Part shown: piece by piece, positions 1 through 11,901 of the stretch
Layout of the letters: each line of letters begins with the position of its first letter
How positions within the stretch are numbered: position 1 is the stretch's first letter
Assembly (NCBI GenBank): GCA_029717555.1
Contig: JAMDHS010000009.1
Span: 248,001-312,000, forward strand
Reading direction: 5' to 3'
DNA length: 64,000 nucleotides
DNA from: Peribolospora baueri
Taxonomy: Eukaryota; Basidiomycota; Peribolosporomycetes; Peribolosporales; Peribolosporaceae
Translations under genes and position numbers: made by a program
Notes under the pieces: generated by a model
What the model saw: the letters and a program-made list of their open reading frames with translations, nothing else
The model's database searches: none
Told to the model about the DNA's origin: nothing

Positions 1-1251
1 GCGCTGACACAGATCGTGGTCCCGACGCAGCTGGACGAGAGCGTGCTCGTCGCCATGCCGCCTGAGATCTTGGAGCAAATCGAGGCGGCCAAGGCGAGCA
101 AGGTGGCCAAGGCGGCGGCGCCGATGACGCCGAAGCGACGGGCGAAGCAGGTGATGCAGGACGAGGGAGACCGCGACGATGATTCGGAGACGGAGCTCGG
201 CGTGGCGACGCTGCCGGACTTTTCCGAGGTGGACCCGGAGGTCCTCGAAGCTCTGCCTTCATCGGTGCGAGAGGAGCTCAAGGCGGCTTACGCGGTAGGT
301 GATCGCCCAAACAACTCTCGGCGTTCGCCGACGAAGCTGGCGAAGGAAGGCAAGGAGGAGGGCGGGCGGAAGGTGCCTCTGCCGAAGAAATGGAGTCCAC
401 CGAAGAAGAACATAGGCGGACGGAGGCGCGGCGGGGGTGGCGGCGGCGGCAAAGCTTTGGGCTCAAGTCCGTTGAAGGAGCGCGGCCTGCAAAAGTTTGA
501 CCAGTTGCAGATTCTGTTGATGGACCCAGGGCGGATCGCGGACTCGGAGCTATTGGAGCTCGAGATCGACCCGGAGTTCTTCGCTGGCATCCCCGCTGAG
601 GACCAGCGGAACGTACTGCGACAACAATGGCAGAAGCGGCAGAGCGATCTGCGCCGTCGGAAGGAGGGTTGCAAGCTAGAGGCGATGGGGTGGGCGGAGC
701 AGCGGAGGCGCGAGGCGGAGCACAAGGCCAGGCACTCGGGGGCACTCGAGGGACAGACCTCAGCCTGCGGCGCCGGGGCCGCTGTCGCCTATGGGCCGGC
801 GGCGAGGCGGGGTGGAACGTCAGGATCGATATTGGTGAACGGCGTCGGCGTCGCTGTCCCGGCGCTCCATCGGCGATCGTCGGCGAACGAGATCCGAGAA
901 CTGGTGTCGACGTGGTTCGCAACGTGCGTGGCCGAAGGGCTGGCGCCAGAGCCGGAGGACGTGGAGCGGGTGGCGGCTTTCGTGCTGGACAGCCTCGACG
1001 TCGACCGTCGTACGGGCCGACTGGGGCAGGCGAGGGTGGCGGTGGAGAAGGTGGCTGCGGTGCTCGCGTGGTGGCGACATGTCCTGCGAAAGCGTTGGAG
1101 CCGTCGCGGTGACGCCGAAGCGGTCGTTCCGGACGTCCCGGACGACGAGGCTCGGCTCAGGGAGCGCTGGTGGAGCGCGTTCGAGTGCGTGAAAGCACGG
1201 GCGGACGAGGCGATGCGCGCTCGGTTCGGAGCGCCGCTGTCGCTCGATTGA
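1..1251 (+). CDS. REV1: REV1 DNA repair polymerase, C-terminal part (5' end outside window)
   Basis: The reading frame is open from base 1, so the GTG at base 16 is not a real start; the N-terminal BRCT and Y-family polymerase domains lie outside the window. REV1 is the deoxycytidyl transferase of translesion synthesis and a scaffold for other bypass polymerases in the nucleus. Counting from the GTG, two ubiquitin-binding motifs are visible: LDESVLVAMPPEILEQIEA (about residues 6-24) and VDPEVLEALPSSVREEL (about 71-87). A third, weaker LP/IP-type motif lies near 175-205. A basic, glycine-rich linker separates the second and third. The last ~110 residues form the helical REV1 C-terminal domain that binds other polymerases, ending with VLAWWRHVLRKRW and a short acidic tail. 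The stop is at 1249-1251. The motif order UBM-UBM-CTD is specific to REV1, so the call is firm. Confidence 0.85.
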   Translation, partial: ALTQIVVPTQLDESVLVAMPPEILEQIEAAKASKVAKAAAPMTPKRRAKQVMQDEGDRDDDSETELGVATLPDFSEVDPEVLEALPSSVREELKAAYAVGDRPNNSRRSPTKLAKEGKEEGGRKVPLPKKWSPPKKNIGGRRRGGGGGGGKALGSSPLKERGLQKFDQLQILLMDPGRIADSELLELEIDPEFFAGIPAEDQRNVLRQQWQKRQSDLRRRKEGCKLEAMGWAEQRRREAEHKARHSGALEGQTSACGAGAAVAYGPAARRGGTSGSILVNGVGVAVPALHRRSSANEIRELVSTWFATCVAEGLAPEPEDVERVAAFVLDSLDVDRRTGRLGQARVAVEKVAAVLAWWRHVLRKRWSRRGDAEAVVPDVPDDEARLRERWWSAFECVKARADEAMRARFGAPLSLD

Positions 1252-2489
1252 TGTTAGCTTTTGTTTTGTTTGGTTACTTTCTGTTTCGTTTCCGCGCGCA
1301 CTTCGTGTACCTCGTCGGGTTGGCGTACTAGGACTAACGGTGGGTTGTATCATCGTGTCAGTCTCGGACAATTTGCGTACTGTTTGTTGTACTGTATGTA
1401 CTGTAAGGACTGTGCTGGATAGCGGTCGCGCGGCGAGTCAGGATGCTCTGAGGGAGATGACGTACCAGCGGGGAGACGCTGGCCGGAGTCGGACTTGACA
1501 TGTGAGCAAGGCACATAAACGACTAGTAGTTGCAGAAAGCACGTTCTAGTCACTGCTGGTGCTGTACGCTCCTCCGTCCCGGCCGGCCTCTCAGGGACGG
1601 GGCTCGCACACGTTCTTTCCTTCATTGCTTGCTTGCTTGCTCGCCCCAGCAGCGGTGATGTGGCGAGCGAAAGCGGCGACGATGGCGAGATGGCGAGCCG
1701 GGCGACGACGTGCGCGGCAGACGGGCGACGATGATTGGGAGGCGGTACGCATTCGTCTTCGCCCATGCCATGTCGCCCATCACGTGCTCGTCGGAATCGA
1801 TGCAATTTATTTGACGTGATCGTTGCGCATTATATTTCTTTCTAATTCGAATCGATTGGGCCGTGTTTACTGTGCTTGCTTGCCGCCTCGCTTGCGACTC
1901 GCTCGATTCGGCCGCGAAACCGCGGCGTTGGTCATTCGACCACCACCGCCGTCGTCGGACCACTTACGCCTCCGGACGGCCCTCGCCTTCGTCGTTAGCA
2001 AGCACTGCGCGACCGGACGTTGGACTCGATTCGGCTCGTCCGACTCCGCCCGCCCCGCCCGCACACGAGAACGTCGCATAGGGGGAAGCGACAACGATCA
2101 GCGACGGGGAGAGCGATTGCCGCAACAGCCGCCAACGCCATCATCATCATCCCACCTTCGACCCGCACTGGCTCGTCTCCCCTCTCCATTCCCTCCTATT
2201 TAGACCCACACCCACCACCCTCCTCCCTCCCAGCGACCCTGCTCACGGCCCATTCCCACTTCGCCCCTCGCGTCCTTCCACGGACCTCGCCTGACGTCGG
2301 CTCGAGCTCGGCAGTCGCACACGCACACCCACCCACTCGCCAGCTCACGTCCACCCATCATCCCCGTCCATGCACCGCTAGCCTCGCCAGCCGGAACGGA
2401 AGCGCTCCCTTTCCTTCGCCCTCGCCTTCCATCCCTTTGCCTCGACTCGCTCCGACCACCTACCTCCTCCACGCCGGACCCCGTCCACC
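1252..2489. other. Intergenic region and presumed kinase promoter
   Basis: About 1.2 kb lie between the REV1 stop and the kinase ATG. The second half is strongly C/T-rich (CCTCC, CCACC runs), as is common in long 5' leaders of GC-rich basidiomycetes. ORFs here on both strands have low-complexity Pro/Arg/Ser translations and no recognisable domain. I see no RNA gene. Confidence 0.5.
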
Positions 2490-5400
2490 ATGGCGCCCTC
2501 CATCGACGCCCGTCGTCCGTTATTTAGCTCCGAAACGGGCCCGACCGGTTCGGGCTCTCACTCCGCCAAAACGTCGAAGAGCAGCAGCAGCACCACCACC
2601 CCCTCCTCCTCCAAACCCTCCTCTATCCGCCAAGCCTCCGCGTCCACCGCGTCCGCCGCGAGCGCCATGGCCAGCAAGGCCGCCAGCGTGGCCAGCGCCG
2701 TGAGCGGTGCCAGCGGAGGAGAACCGTCGACCGCTGGGAGCGGCCATACGGCCGCCGCGGGCGCTTCGGCGGCGAGTCGGCATAAGGGCAGGTGAGCCCT
2801 GTCCTTTCTTTCTTTCTCCTTTTTTTTTTTTTTGGTTTCCCTTCTTGCCTTGTCTCGCCTCGGCTTCCAACCGTCGTCGTTGTCATCTGTGTGGACGCAG
2901 CGCGGCCAGCTGGAAAGATGGATCGCACGGCAGCTCACCATCTCTCCTTCTCATCCTCTCTCTCGCAGCGTCGTCGACGAATGGCCCATGTTCAGCAGCC
3001 GGGGAGAGGACTACGTCATCGGAGACGTCATCGGTGCGTGCGTGCGTCAGCGCGAGTCGCGCGAGTCTACTCGCTTCCAGTCGCCGCTTTCGCCTTCTCT
3101 TTTTGGCTTTCGCCCTCTTTTCTTTACCGCTGTCCCGCCCCTTTGTGGTCCTGCGGGGACAGGTCGGTCGGTTGGATAGGAGGGACGGAGTTAATCGGGT
3201 CGGCCTGCTTCCGAACGGACGATCGTTGTCGTAGTGGTGGTGATGGTGGTGGTAGTGGTAATGGCGGCGGTGGTCGTCGTCGTCGTTGTCGCCATCCTCG
3301 TCGCCATCCTCATCCTCATATCTCCTCCTCGCCACCCTTCCTCTCTCCTGCCAGGCTTCGGCGCCTCCTCCGTCGTCCACCAAGCCGCCTTTTTGCCCCT
3401 CGATGGCCGGCCATGTGCTGTCAAGGTAATCGACCTGGAAAAGTTTGGCAGGGACACCGAGGCGCTGCGGCGCGAGGCACAGATCATGACCCTCAGCAAG
3501 CATCCCAACGTCCTTCGCGTCCGCGGCTGCTGGCTCGACGGCCACAAGCTATGCATCTCTACCAGGCTCATGAGCAGCGGTGAGCTGAGCTAAGCTCTTC
3601 ATTCTGTGCACGAACCCCCCTCCGCTCCCTCCCTCTTTCTCCAAGGACCCCCTCTCATCTCATATCCCCGCCTCGCAGGATCGATGCTCGACATCATGCG
3701 CTACTCCCACCCAGACGGCTTCGACGAGTCGACCATCGCCACTGTCCTCAAACAGGCTCTTGAGGGTCTCAACTACCTTCACATCAACGGCTACCTTCAC
3801 CGCGACTTTAAAGCCGCCAACCTGCTCGTCGACGACGACGGCACCGTCCTCCTCGGCGATTTTGGCGTCGGCGTCTTCCTCGAAGAGAGCACACAGGACA
3901 GCTCCGATCCGTCCAACCGAAGGGCCGCTTCCTCTTCCAGTTCCGCGCTCGGCCTCGCATTGGCCGGCGGCGGTCAGCCGGGGCCGGGGGCGAACATGGG
4001 CGGCAGGAAAAGCTTCGTGGGCACGCCGTGCTGGATGGCGCCCGAGGTGGTCGAGAGGAAGCACTACGGGGCGAAAGGTGAGCTTGGCTGCCCTCTTTTC
4101 TATCCTCTTTCTTTTTCTTTCTTCCACCTCCGACGCACCCATTGACTCGCTCGACGCACCTTTTCTGAAGCCGACATCTGGTCCTTCGGCATCACCGCCC
4201 TCGAGCTCTCGTCCGGCCGCGCGCCGCACTCCCGCTATGCGCCCGTGAAGGTCCTCATGAAGACGCTCCAGGACGAACCGCCAACGCTGGATCGCGAGGG
4301 CGGGGCGCACAAGTACTCCAAGGCGATGGAGGACATGGTGCGGATATGCTTGCAGAAGGACCCCAGCAAGCGGTGAGTCTGCCGCCCGACTTTTCCTTCG
4401 TCTTTCTTGCTTGGTCTTGGGCAGCCAGCGCATGGCAGCGCATGGCGTGGCGCGGTGTATAGAGAGAGAGAGAGATGCTAACCACTTCTATCCGCCACCC
4501 TCCGCTTCGATGTCTCCCAAGACCAACAGCAGAAAAGCTGCTTCAGCATCCCTTCTTCAAGCAGGCCAAAAAGAAGTCCTACCTCGTCTCCGCCATCTTG
4601 GGTCCGTCCTCCTTTCCTTTCCACACCCCCTGGCTTTTTATTCGAATACACCACTTACCTTCCCGTCCCATCCCGTTTCTTCTCTACCAGCCGGTCTGCC
4701 CCCTTTGGCACAGCGGCAGACGAGGAGTGAGTGAACGTGTTCTCGAGCCTAGCAAAAAACAACGCCATTCGCTCAACCTGTTTCTTTCGTCTCCCTCCAT
4801 CGTCCTCGTATTCTCAGGACGCCACGCTTCCATCGCCTCCATGAGGCTTCAGGACTCGTGGGACTTTGGCAGCTTGACCGGAAGCCTCGCGTCGACGCCC
4901 GCAGGAGAGCTTTTCACCGACCCGTTCGCCTCGTTCACTACCTCGGCCTTTCCTTCGCCCACGCTTTCGATCCGCCACAAGAGCTTTCTCGCCGGATGCG
5001 ACGGCGCCAGCACGCCCGACAGCGCCGACGTCGACGGCGGATCTCGTCCGTCGACCGTACCTAGGAAAGTCCTCCGAACTCACTCCCGCGACGGCTCCGC
5101 GTCCAGCTTCCGCACGTCACACCACCGAAACTCGGAGCGGGCACCGCCCTCTGCCCTCCACTCTTCCATGGACCACTTGTCCAGTCCGTTGCCAGACGTC
5201 GTCGAGGCCGGTTCGCCGGTGATCGTGCCCGTGCCCTCCTCTCCCTCCGGCTCCGCCCCTTCTTCCCCCGTCGCACTGCCGGACAAGACGTCGGCGAAAG
5301 ACGAACCTCCGGCCATTGTCCTCAAGGACGACGAGTCGGCCTCCGTCCCCTCCACCGCCACCCCCTCCACCGCCTCCACTGCCCCCGGCTCTCCGGCCTT

Positions 5401-5896
5401 GTCCTCTCCGAAGACCGGGCCCGCCCCGCCGTCTAGCCAGAGCTCCAACGCGGCCGATCCTCCTCCGATCTCTTTGCCCGGACCCGTGTCTGATATCTTC
5501 AAAGGGACCTCTGCGACGACCGCTGGCGGGACAATCGTCCCTTCGGCACCAGTGGCCGTGCCCGTGGCCTCCAGCTCTGGGTCCGGCTCTGGCCCTAGCT
5601 CTGACAGGGCCCGGCGCATCTCATCGCCTCGCATCCAACCTGTCACCGGCTCTTCTTGGCCGCGCGAGGGCGGCGTCGGCGGTTTGCTCTCGCGCGTCAG
5701 CAGCATCGGGAGGAGGGAAGGCGCGTCCGCGTCCGTCGGCGGTGCCGCTTCTGTCGCTTCCTCCGCTTCTTCCGCCGCAGCAGCCGGTTCCGCTTCTGCC
5801 AGCGCCGCTGGCGGAGGCGAGGCTGATAGGGAGAGAGAGCGGGGAGGCGTGAGGGGGAGGATTACCAAGTGGGTTCGCCACGCCGCTCAGTCATGA
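2490..5896 (+). CDS. Ste20-family protein kinase of the FRAY/OSR1/SPAK type
   Basis: Eight exons: 2490-2791, 2969-3033, 3355-3579, 3679-4077, 4171-4372, 4522-4601, 4692-4727 and 4818-5896, giving 795 aa. Residues 1-110 are Ser/Thr/Ala-rich. The kinase domain spans about 113-420: glycine loop IGFGASSVV, lysine in [10 protein letters not shown], catalytic loop [17 protein letters not shown], and a subdomain VIII of [14 protein letters not shown]. Matches to OSR1/SPAK are very close ([55 protein letters not shown]). OSR1/SPAK kinases act in osmotic and ion-transport signalling; the role of fungal members is less clear. The activation segment carries a Ser/Gly-rich insert of about 35 residues between DFG and KSFVGTP. 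The 360-residue tail is Ser/Pro/Ala-rich and I see no conserved OSR1 C-terminal docking domain. The ATG sits in a good CCACC context. Confidence 0.85.
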
Positions 5897-6253
5897 CCCC
5901 AACTGAAAGGAAGGAAGGAGGGATGGGTGGATGGAGTCGGGGTCGAGAGAGCGGGGCGGATGTGTAGATCGCTCTTTCCTCTTGTCATTTCCTTTTCCTC
6001 GTTTTCGTAATTCTTGCGCTTCGCTTCCGCGTTCCTCAATGATGGATTGACGCTGTCGTCTGTCGCGCTCATGTACTAGTATCTCGAACGCCAACGTATC
6101 TCGAACGCCCTATGTCGCTCCGTCCAACCCCATTTGCATGCCCCTGCCCCAAGGCAATGGGGATTAATCGATCGACTGCCCCAGTAAAACGCCCACCATA
6201 CTATACGCGCATTCGAACGAGCGCCGGTTCGCCGCAAAGCTCGGTGGGGCCGC
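5897..6253. other. Intergenic region between convergent genes
   Basis: This 0.36 kb separates the stop codons of the convergent kinase and LIP2 genes and presumably holds both 3' ends. No further gene or structure seen. Confidence 0.5.
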
Positions 6254-7551
6254 TCACGCGTTCAGCACCAACCGATGGAAGCGATCGTCCTCGAGCTTGC
6301 CCCTGCCGCTCAGCACGACCTCGCCGACGACGTCCATGTTCGCTTCTGCGTCCGGCACCCAGTGCACGTCCATGTCCGGCAACATCACCCTACCAAACTC
6401 GGCGCCAAAATCCTCGATGAGCCCCGGCACGAGGTCCTCGAGCACCATCACCGCCGCCTCGCCCTCGCCACCGGGCCGGACGCCCTGCTTGTCGAGGCGG
6501 ATCAGCTCGCGCTCCAGACTCGTCTGCTCATACGGAGGAGGAGGGTGCCGATCCTCCGCTTGCACGCCCGCCGCCACCGCTCGGATCCGCTCGAACCAGT
6601 GAGACACGTCGTCGAAGACGTTGAGAGCAAAGCCGTGTGAGACGATCCCCTTTTGCTCGTATATACCCACGTGTCCTATCGAGCGGGTGGGATGGACGAG
6701 GATGTCGCTGGAAGATGAGGAATAAGGCAAAGGAGAAGGGGAAGGGGAAGAGGAAGAAAAAGAGGTAAAGCGGGAGGGGAGGAGGGTGAGGGAGAAGCGC
6801 GTGGAGAGGAAGTGGGAGAGGAAGCTGTCGAGTTTGCGGATATAGGTCCCCAGCGACATCTGCGAGTCGGGCGAGAAAAGGACGAGCGAGCGGGCAGGGC
6901 AGGCAGGTCCAACGCCCACCGTCAGTCGACCCACGTCCGTCCACGTCCCTTAGTCCGCTCTCTACGGACGACTGTGGCCTGACGTGGTCGTACCGTACCG
7001 TCCAAGGGGACCGGCAACCGGCTCCCTGAGCTCACCTTCATCTCTCTGAGGTCCAAAATCGGGTAAGCGATCAGTTGGCCCGGCCCGTGATAAGTGACCT
7101 TGCCGCCCCTCTTCGTCCTCACAAACTCAGTTGCTATGCCTCCCTCCGTCAGCCTCCGCACGAGCTCCAGCGCCTCCTCCTCTGCGTAGCTCCTCCCGCC
7201 GGTGTAGACTGGTCGGTGGGTCATGAGGAGGAGCATGTCGCCCCTCGCGACGCGGCCCAGACTCACCGCCTCGTCCGGCTCGAGCACGTCGGAGAAGGAG
7301 GGAGGCTTCCCGGCGCGACGCGAATCAAAGCGGTCACGCACGAGTCTGTCCTGGAGGGCGAGCCCGAGCAGGTAGGGCACCTGGTATGGTGCGTGGTTGT
7401 ACGTGATTGAGGGCAGGGAGGAAGGGAAGACTCGCACGCTCGTCGCCTGCTCCGGGTAGACGTCGACCGTGAATGCCCGGTGGCCCCTGGGTGAGGTGGA
7501 GACGAGCGCCCGCCGGCCCTGTGGAAGACGGGATCGGAGGAGCGACAACAT
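6254..7551 (-). CDS. LIP2: Lipoyl(octanoyl) transferase, mitochondrial
   Basis: Two exons, 7551-7036 and 6859-6254, joined in phase 0 to give 373 aa. LipB/Lip2 moves octanoyl from acyl carrier protein to the lipoyl domains of 2-oxoacid dehydrogenases and glycine cleavage H protein. The LipB signature RGGKVTYHGPGQLIAYPI sits at the end of exon 1. Exon 2 carries the second conserved block, IGHVGIYEQKGIVSHGFALN. The first ~25 residues (MLSLLRSRLPQGRRALVSTS) are basic and Ser/Leu-rich with no acid, as expected for a mitochondrial presequence. A Ser/Pro-rich insert of about 40 residues between the two blocks is unusual but in frame. Confidence 0.88.
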
Positions 7552-8385
7552 GGCTATGTAAGGGTAAGAGCACGAAGGCTGGAAGATAAGGAAAGTTTTG
7601 CATTGGGAGCTGGCTTAAGATCAAGTCCTGGTACCTGAACGACGACGGGCAATTACGTCTAGCTGACGAAGCAGGGTCCTCCCGGTGGAGCGCGGCGCAC
7701 GTCCCACCACCGCCATATACGCCGTTCTCATAATTGGTTCAGTTTCGTCAGAGCCAGTGCGGTTCCATCAGCTGGCCGGTTGTGGAAGGGGCCATGGAGG
7801 ACGACCCGGTGTCTGGTTCTTCAAGAACAAGGCCCTCATCGTCGGCATGCGTTGCTTGTTCGTAGTCCGCTCCGCAGTGTAACTTAACACGCAAGGTCTT
7901 GTGGATCTCGAGCCGACTGGCACACGTCTCGGATATGTTTCACCTCGACGACCAGGACGGAGCGTGGACGGCCTACTCCTTCTCACCTCGCTGTCAGAAC
8001 ACGGGATGGAGGATGGACTGAGAGAGCTCTGGGTGGGGAATACGACGTTGATGGCGCAAGCAGGGGTGATATGATGCTCGTTGCATTACCCGAGAAATAT
8101 GGAAGATAGGCATGAATGGTCGTCGAGCGATCCTCGAGCGATAGACGCTGACTGAGATTGATTCAGTCGTGTTGCTCATCTTAGCTTCTCCTCTCACCCG
8201 GCATCTCGAGCCTTTCATCACAACGACGAAAGAGGCGGCGAGCGATCTTCGACCCCACAGAAACCAGGGGGGATGTATAAAGGCCTTGTTGTCTCCGTGG
8301 CTTCCCCTATCGTGATCCTCTGTTCTAGCCTTCTCGTCTCAACAAACACCCAACAGGACGAGCAAAGAAGAAAGAACGACGAGCG
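7552..8385. other. Divergent intergenic region LIP2 / F-box-like gene
   Basis: Contains the upstream regions of two divergent genes. No convincing ORF, RNA gene or repeat seen. Confidence 0.4.
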
Positions 8386-10331
8386 ATGCCGTCCACGTTC
8401 GAGATCATCTGCAACCTCCCAGAGTAAGGCGAACCTTGTACATCCTTTACTGCCAAGGCAGGGCTTAGCCGTTCTTGGTCTGATCGTTTGCGCCCTCCCG
8501 CTTACCCCGTCCGCCTTGCTTGGCCTTCCGAGCTCAGAGAGATATGGTTCAAGATCGTGGAAGATGTCTGGGAGAACAGCGATAAGGATGCGGCAAACCT
8601 GATTCAGGTGGGTTGCATGACAGCGCTTACTCTCTTTTGGCAAATCTTGCGGAGGTTCTTGATGCCATACGCTCCAGAACGGGAAAAAGTGACCTTGATG
8701 GACCCATCCAGCCCGATAACACGGTGGAATTCTCTTTCTCCTCTTTCCTCCCGCTCTGTCTGCCCAGATCTGCAAACTTTTCCTCTGCACGCGAGCAGGA
8801 CAGCTGATCCGCTACCGTCTAGGCCGCCGGAAGATTGGCCTTCCAGCTATGCCCGCTCCCTCATCACTTCCTCCAGGCGGAATCGATATGACCGTCGAGG
8901 CGGACCTTTATCAACGTACTTCGATGTTTCTATTCGGGACGACTCGGAGGGTGAGGAAGGTCCTTCTGGCGCAAGAGGTGGATACGGCGATGGAAAGGAC
9001 TAGGCGGAGGGGCGACACAACATGGGCGCGGGAGGAGCGCGCTGCCCGGCCCTGTGTCAAAGTGGCGGTGGTGGGGTCGTTGATGGTCTGTGTGGGGAAC
9101 GATGGAATGTCCGTCGACGTTATCGACACGAGCGGGAATTCCATATCGGGCGAGGAAGGAAAACCGCTGGTCGCGCGCATACCGACCGATGGCAAAATTG
9201 TGGAGCTCGACGTTTGTCCCAAAACCCGTATGGCGTTCATCGCGGTTGAGGCCGCGGCCGGGAGAGTTGGCCGCTCGGACTTGGATCAGGACGAGGAAGG
9301 CTCCTCGAACCGGAAGTGAGTCCAGCTAGCGCCGTCCAGACCGGCCCATGGATTGTACAGGCATGGAATGTACAGGCGATCACGGACGAGGAGGACAAAC
9401 GGGAGCGTCAAGAAGCCATCAACAAGGAGGCAGAAGAGGAATTCGCGCGCGAGCTCGCCAAGATAATGGCCGACAACAGCGACTCGCGCAACGGCGTCGT
9501 GGACGAAGGTGGAGACCCGTGCGTATCTGGCAACGGTATGACGGCCGTTGCGCCGCGTCGCGAGACGGGGTCGGCGCTGATACCGGGACCGTTGGCCCGG
9601 TCTTTCGTCCCCTTGCCCCTCTTCCTTTTCTGCCTCCACCGGTTAAGGTGTGGGGCCATGGTGCATGTCCACGACATCGACACCGGACAGGCGCATACCA
9701 CACCGCTCCGTCTGCCCCGTATTCGTCAAAATATGAGGCTCAGGGCGCTCGAAGACGTCCTGCTCGTCCAGGTGGATCAAATGGTCCTACTGTACAATTG
9801 GAGGTCCTGGACCAGGATATGGCAGCGAGTGTGTAGCCTCACAGCGCTCTTATTAAACGGGTCGTTCTCCAACGCTCACGATCGGACGTGGACACTACCT
9901 CGTTCCTCCCCTCCATCCTCCCAGCCGCACCGGCCTGGTCGCACGCCCCTTGCCGGCACCGCTGCACCACTGACCCGAGACGGCGTCATCGTGCTGACCA
10001 AACAAACCCAGCCTTATTCGCAGAATCATGTTCTGGAGCTGTATCAGACGACGCAGATGGAACCGCTCGTCGCCGAAATGGACATCACGAAGGGGATCCC
10101 GCGTGATATGGACCATCGAGGTGATTGGGAACGACGGCATGTCGTCCCTTGGCAAGCTGCTCAAGAGGTTCTTCTTTTTCTTCTGGGAGGCGAAAAAAAA
10201 ATTCCATCGAGGCGGCGAAAGATACTATGGAACGAATGGTGTTCTGGGAAGACACGGGTTACTTGGGAAACTTTAAGTTCGCCTCTTCGAGCGAGCGCTG
10301 CGCGATGGAGAAACCCGGCGGTGTTCCATGA
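8386..10331 (+). CDS. F-box-like protein of unknown target, one apparent frame break
   Basis: Inferred exons: 8386-8423, 8538-8607, 8768-9315, 9361-9518, 9648-9828, 9925-10120 and 10168-10331, about 451 aa. The N-terminus, joined across intron 1, reads CNLPEEIWFKIVEDVW, a good match to the start of an F-box, which would link a substrate to an SCF ubiquitin ligase. The rest (VAVVGSLMVCVGNDGMSVDV, VHVHDIDTGQAH, RALEDVLLVQVDQMVLLYNW) has the strand-rich look of WD/beta-propeller-like repeats, as in other fungal F-box proteins. All junctions are in phase except exon 3 to exon 4, which is one base short. A single extra G in the junction (AAG followed by TGAGT) would restore both frame and donor site. 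An alternative donor near 9245 also keeps frame but loses about 24 residues. A diverged or decaying gene next to the zinc-finger array is also possible. Confidence 0.5.
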
Positions 10332-10502
10332 GCCTGGGGGCTGTTATTGTCCGCTCAGCGAGGCCGACTATGGGATGAGTCTGCAAGGTCCTCGCCTGGG
10401 GCTCGTCAGTCGACGTTGCGGCGGCGAAGGTGGGTCCGGGAAGGTCGAAAGATTCCTAACCTTCGTGTGAGGCGCCTGCACCGGTGGGTCTGCCCGTGAC
10501 CC

Positions 10503-10562
10503 ATGTCTGTCTATGTATGTATGTATGTATGTATATATGTATGTATATATGTATGTATGTCT
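10503..10562. repeat. (GTAT)n/(ATGT)n microsatellite
   Basis: Imperfect tandem tetranucleotide repeats with interspersed ATAT, directly downstream (minus-strand sense) of array unit A. Confidence 0.9.
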
Positions 10563-10678
10563 GTTGTATGTCAACTGCTTGCCGACACGAGAGGCAGTAG
10601 AGGTCGCGGAAGGCGCAGGTTCCCGTTGACAGTCGGGCGAGGTTACACCGCACCTTTCGATGATGGGGTATCTCTCGA

Positions 10679-10777
10679 CTATCCCTCGACACGTAACGTC
10701 TTTTCCGGGTTGGCGAAGTGGCAGAAAGGGCATTTCCAGTCGGCGTTTACGAGGCGACCCGAAATTTTGATGGCCAT
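10679..10777 (-). pseudogene. Zinc-finger array unit A (truncated copy)
   Basis: The ATG at 10777 lies in the conserved GACGATCATGGCC context shared with units B and E. The 32-residue product begins MAIKISGRLVNADWKCPFC and follows the array pattern M-A-[IV]-x2-S-x2-[LF]-V-x3-W-x-C-P-x-C-x3-N. It then runs into a stop just before the expected third cysteine. One extra G near 10700 would continue the frame and place Cys exactly six residues after the Asn, as in units C, D and E, with further Cys downstream. It is either a broken copy or a sequence error. No known function. Confidence 0.45.
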
Positions 10778-11327
10778 GATCGTCATCGGTAAATTGGTCA
10801 ACGGGGTGCCTAATTCAACGGGGTGCCTAATTGTGAAAGAGAGACCACGGACGCGCGCGAAGTAAGTGACCGCTTCGATTGTGTTGCGTGTCGATCGAAA
10901 ACAGCATGCTAATATGAGATGCACAGCTGGGCTGCACATGTGAAACGCCATTGCTATAGGCATAATAGAGCCTAAGACACTTATGGCTCGCTCGGACTCA
11001 CGCTGACATTGGATCCACCGATACTCTAAACGCCATCGCGACGGTGGAGAGAATCACAAGGAACAAGAAAAGGGGCGGCGCACTTGAACCATGCAGAAGG
11101 GACAGATGTGGGCATCGATAGCGATTGTCTCTCTCGGCGGGCCCGCCGCTGGACGACGGAAAGATGACGTGACGGGCGCTCAGCGCTCAATGAATCAAAA
11201 GCCGACAGAACACGACGGTAAGAAATAGCCTTCCGCTCACCGTTTTCATAAGTCTAAGTGCTTTGCTTTTTCTGCTTACACACGAGGTACCATGTAGTTT
11301 GGTCGTCGCCTAGTCTTTCACAGTACC

Positions 11328-11396
11328 CTACGCTAGGAAACAGACAGGGCAGTCCCAGTCGTCACGTACAAAGGGTTGCGAGATGCCGACTGCCAT
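11328..11396 (-). pseudogene. Zinc-finger array unit B (severely truncated copy)
   Basis: The ORF encodes only 22 residues, MAVGISQPFVRDDWDCPVC followed by three residues and a stop. The unit is still recognisable by its start context, the W-x-C-P-x-C half-finger and a downstream AACGGTGAGCGGAAG splice-donor box near 11240 that matches unit E. A TATAAGG-like element lies upstream near 11500. Probably non-functional. Confidence 0.4.
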
Positions 11397-11901
11397 GATC
11401 GTCGTACGAGAATGGTCAGGAGGCGCGTACCTCCCCACAACGATGGATAAGAGTCTATGACGAGTGCGATGCGAATGTGATCGGCGCCGCCTCCTTATAG
11501 GCTTTGCAGTCATCTCATACTGCCACTGCCCTCTACAGGTCATATTGAAATAGTGGGCCGACATGGAATGAACAGCTGGGCTATACGCAAGAAATGACGT
11601 TGCTACGGGTGTAAAACTTGTCGCTCGCTCGGATTAGCGCTGAGAAAGCTGCCCGGTCCACAGCTACATCCAACGTTGTTGGTACCGTGGAAAGAATCAG
11701 GAAGAACGAAGGCGAGTTGCGGGCTCGAAACCTCTGGCTGCCGCAGCATTGCGCACGGGCCATCAGCGTTCTCTCGCCAGCTTCCACGCCGCCCACTGAA
11801 CAATCGCGAGCGCCAACGGAGAAGAAGAACGTCCGCAACGGCGTTCAGTATACTATGGATGGAGGCCGCGGACGCGGCAGAGGAGATCGCCTTTTACTCA
11901 C

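Noticed and set aside
2020-2703. 227-codon plus-strand ORF upstream of the kinase
   Set aside because: Pro/Ser-rich frame over the CT-rich leader that overlaps the kinase start codon in another frame.
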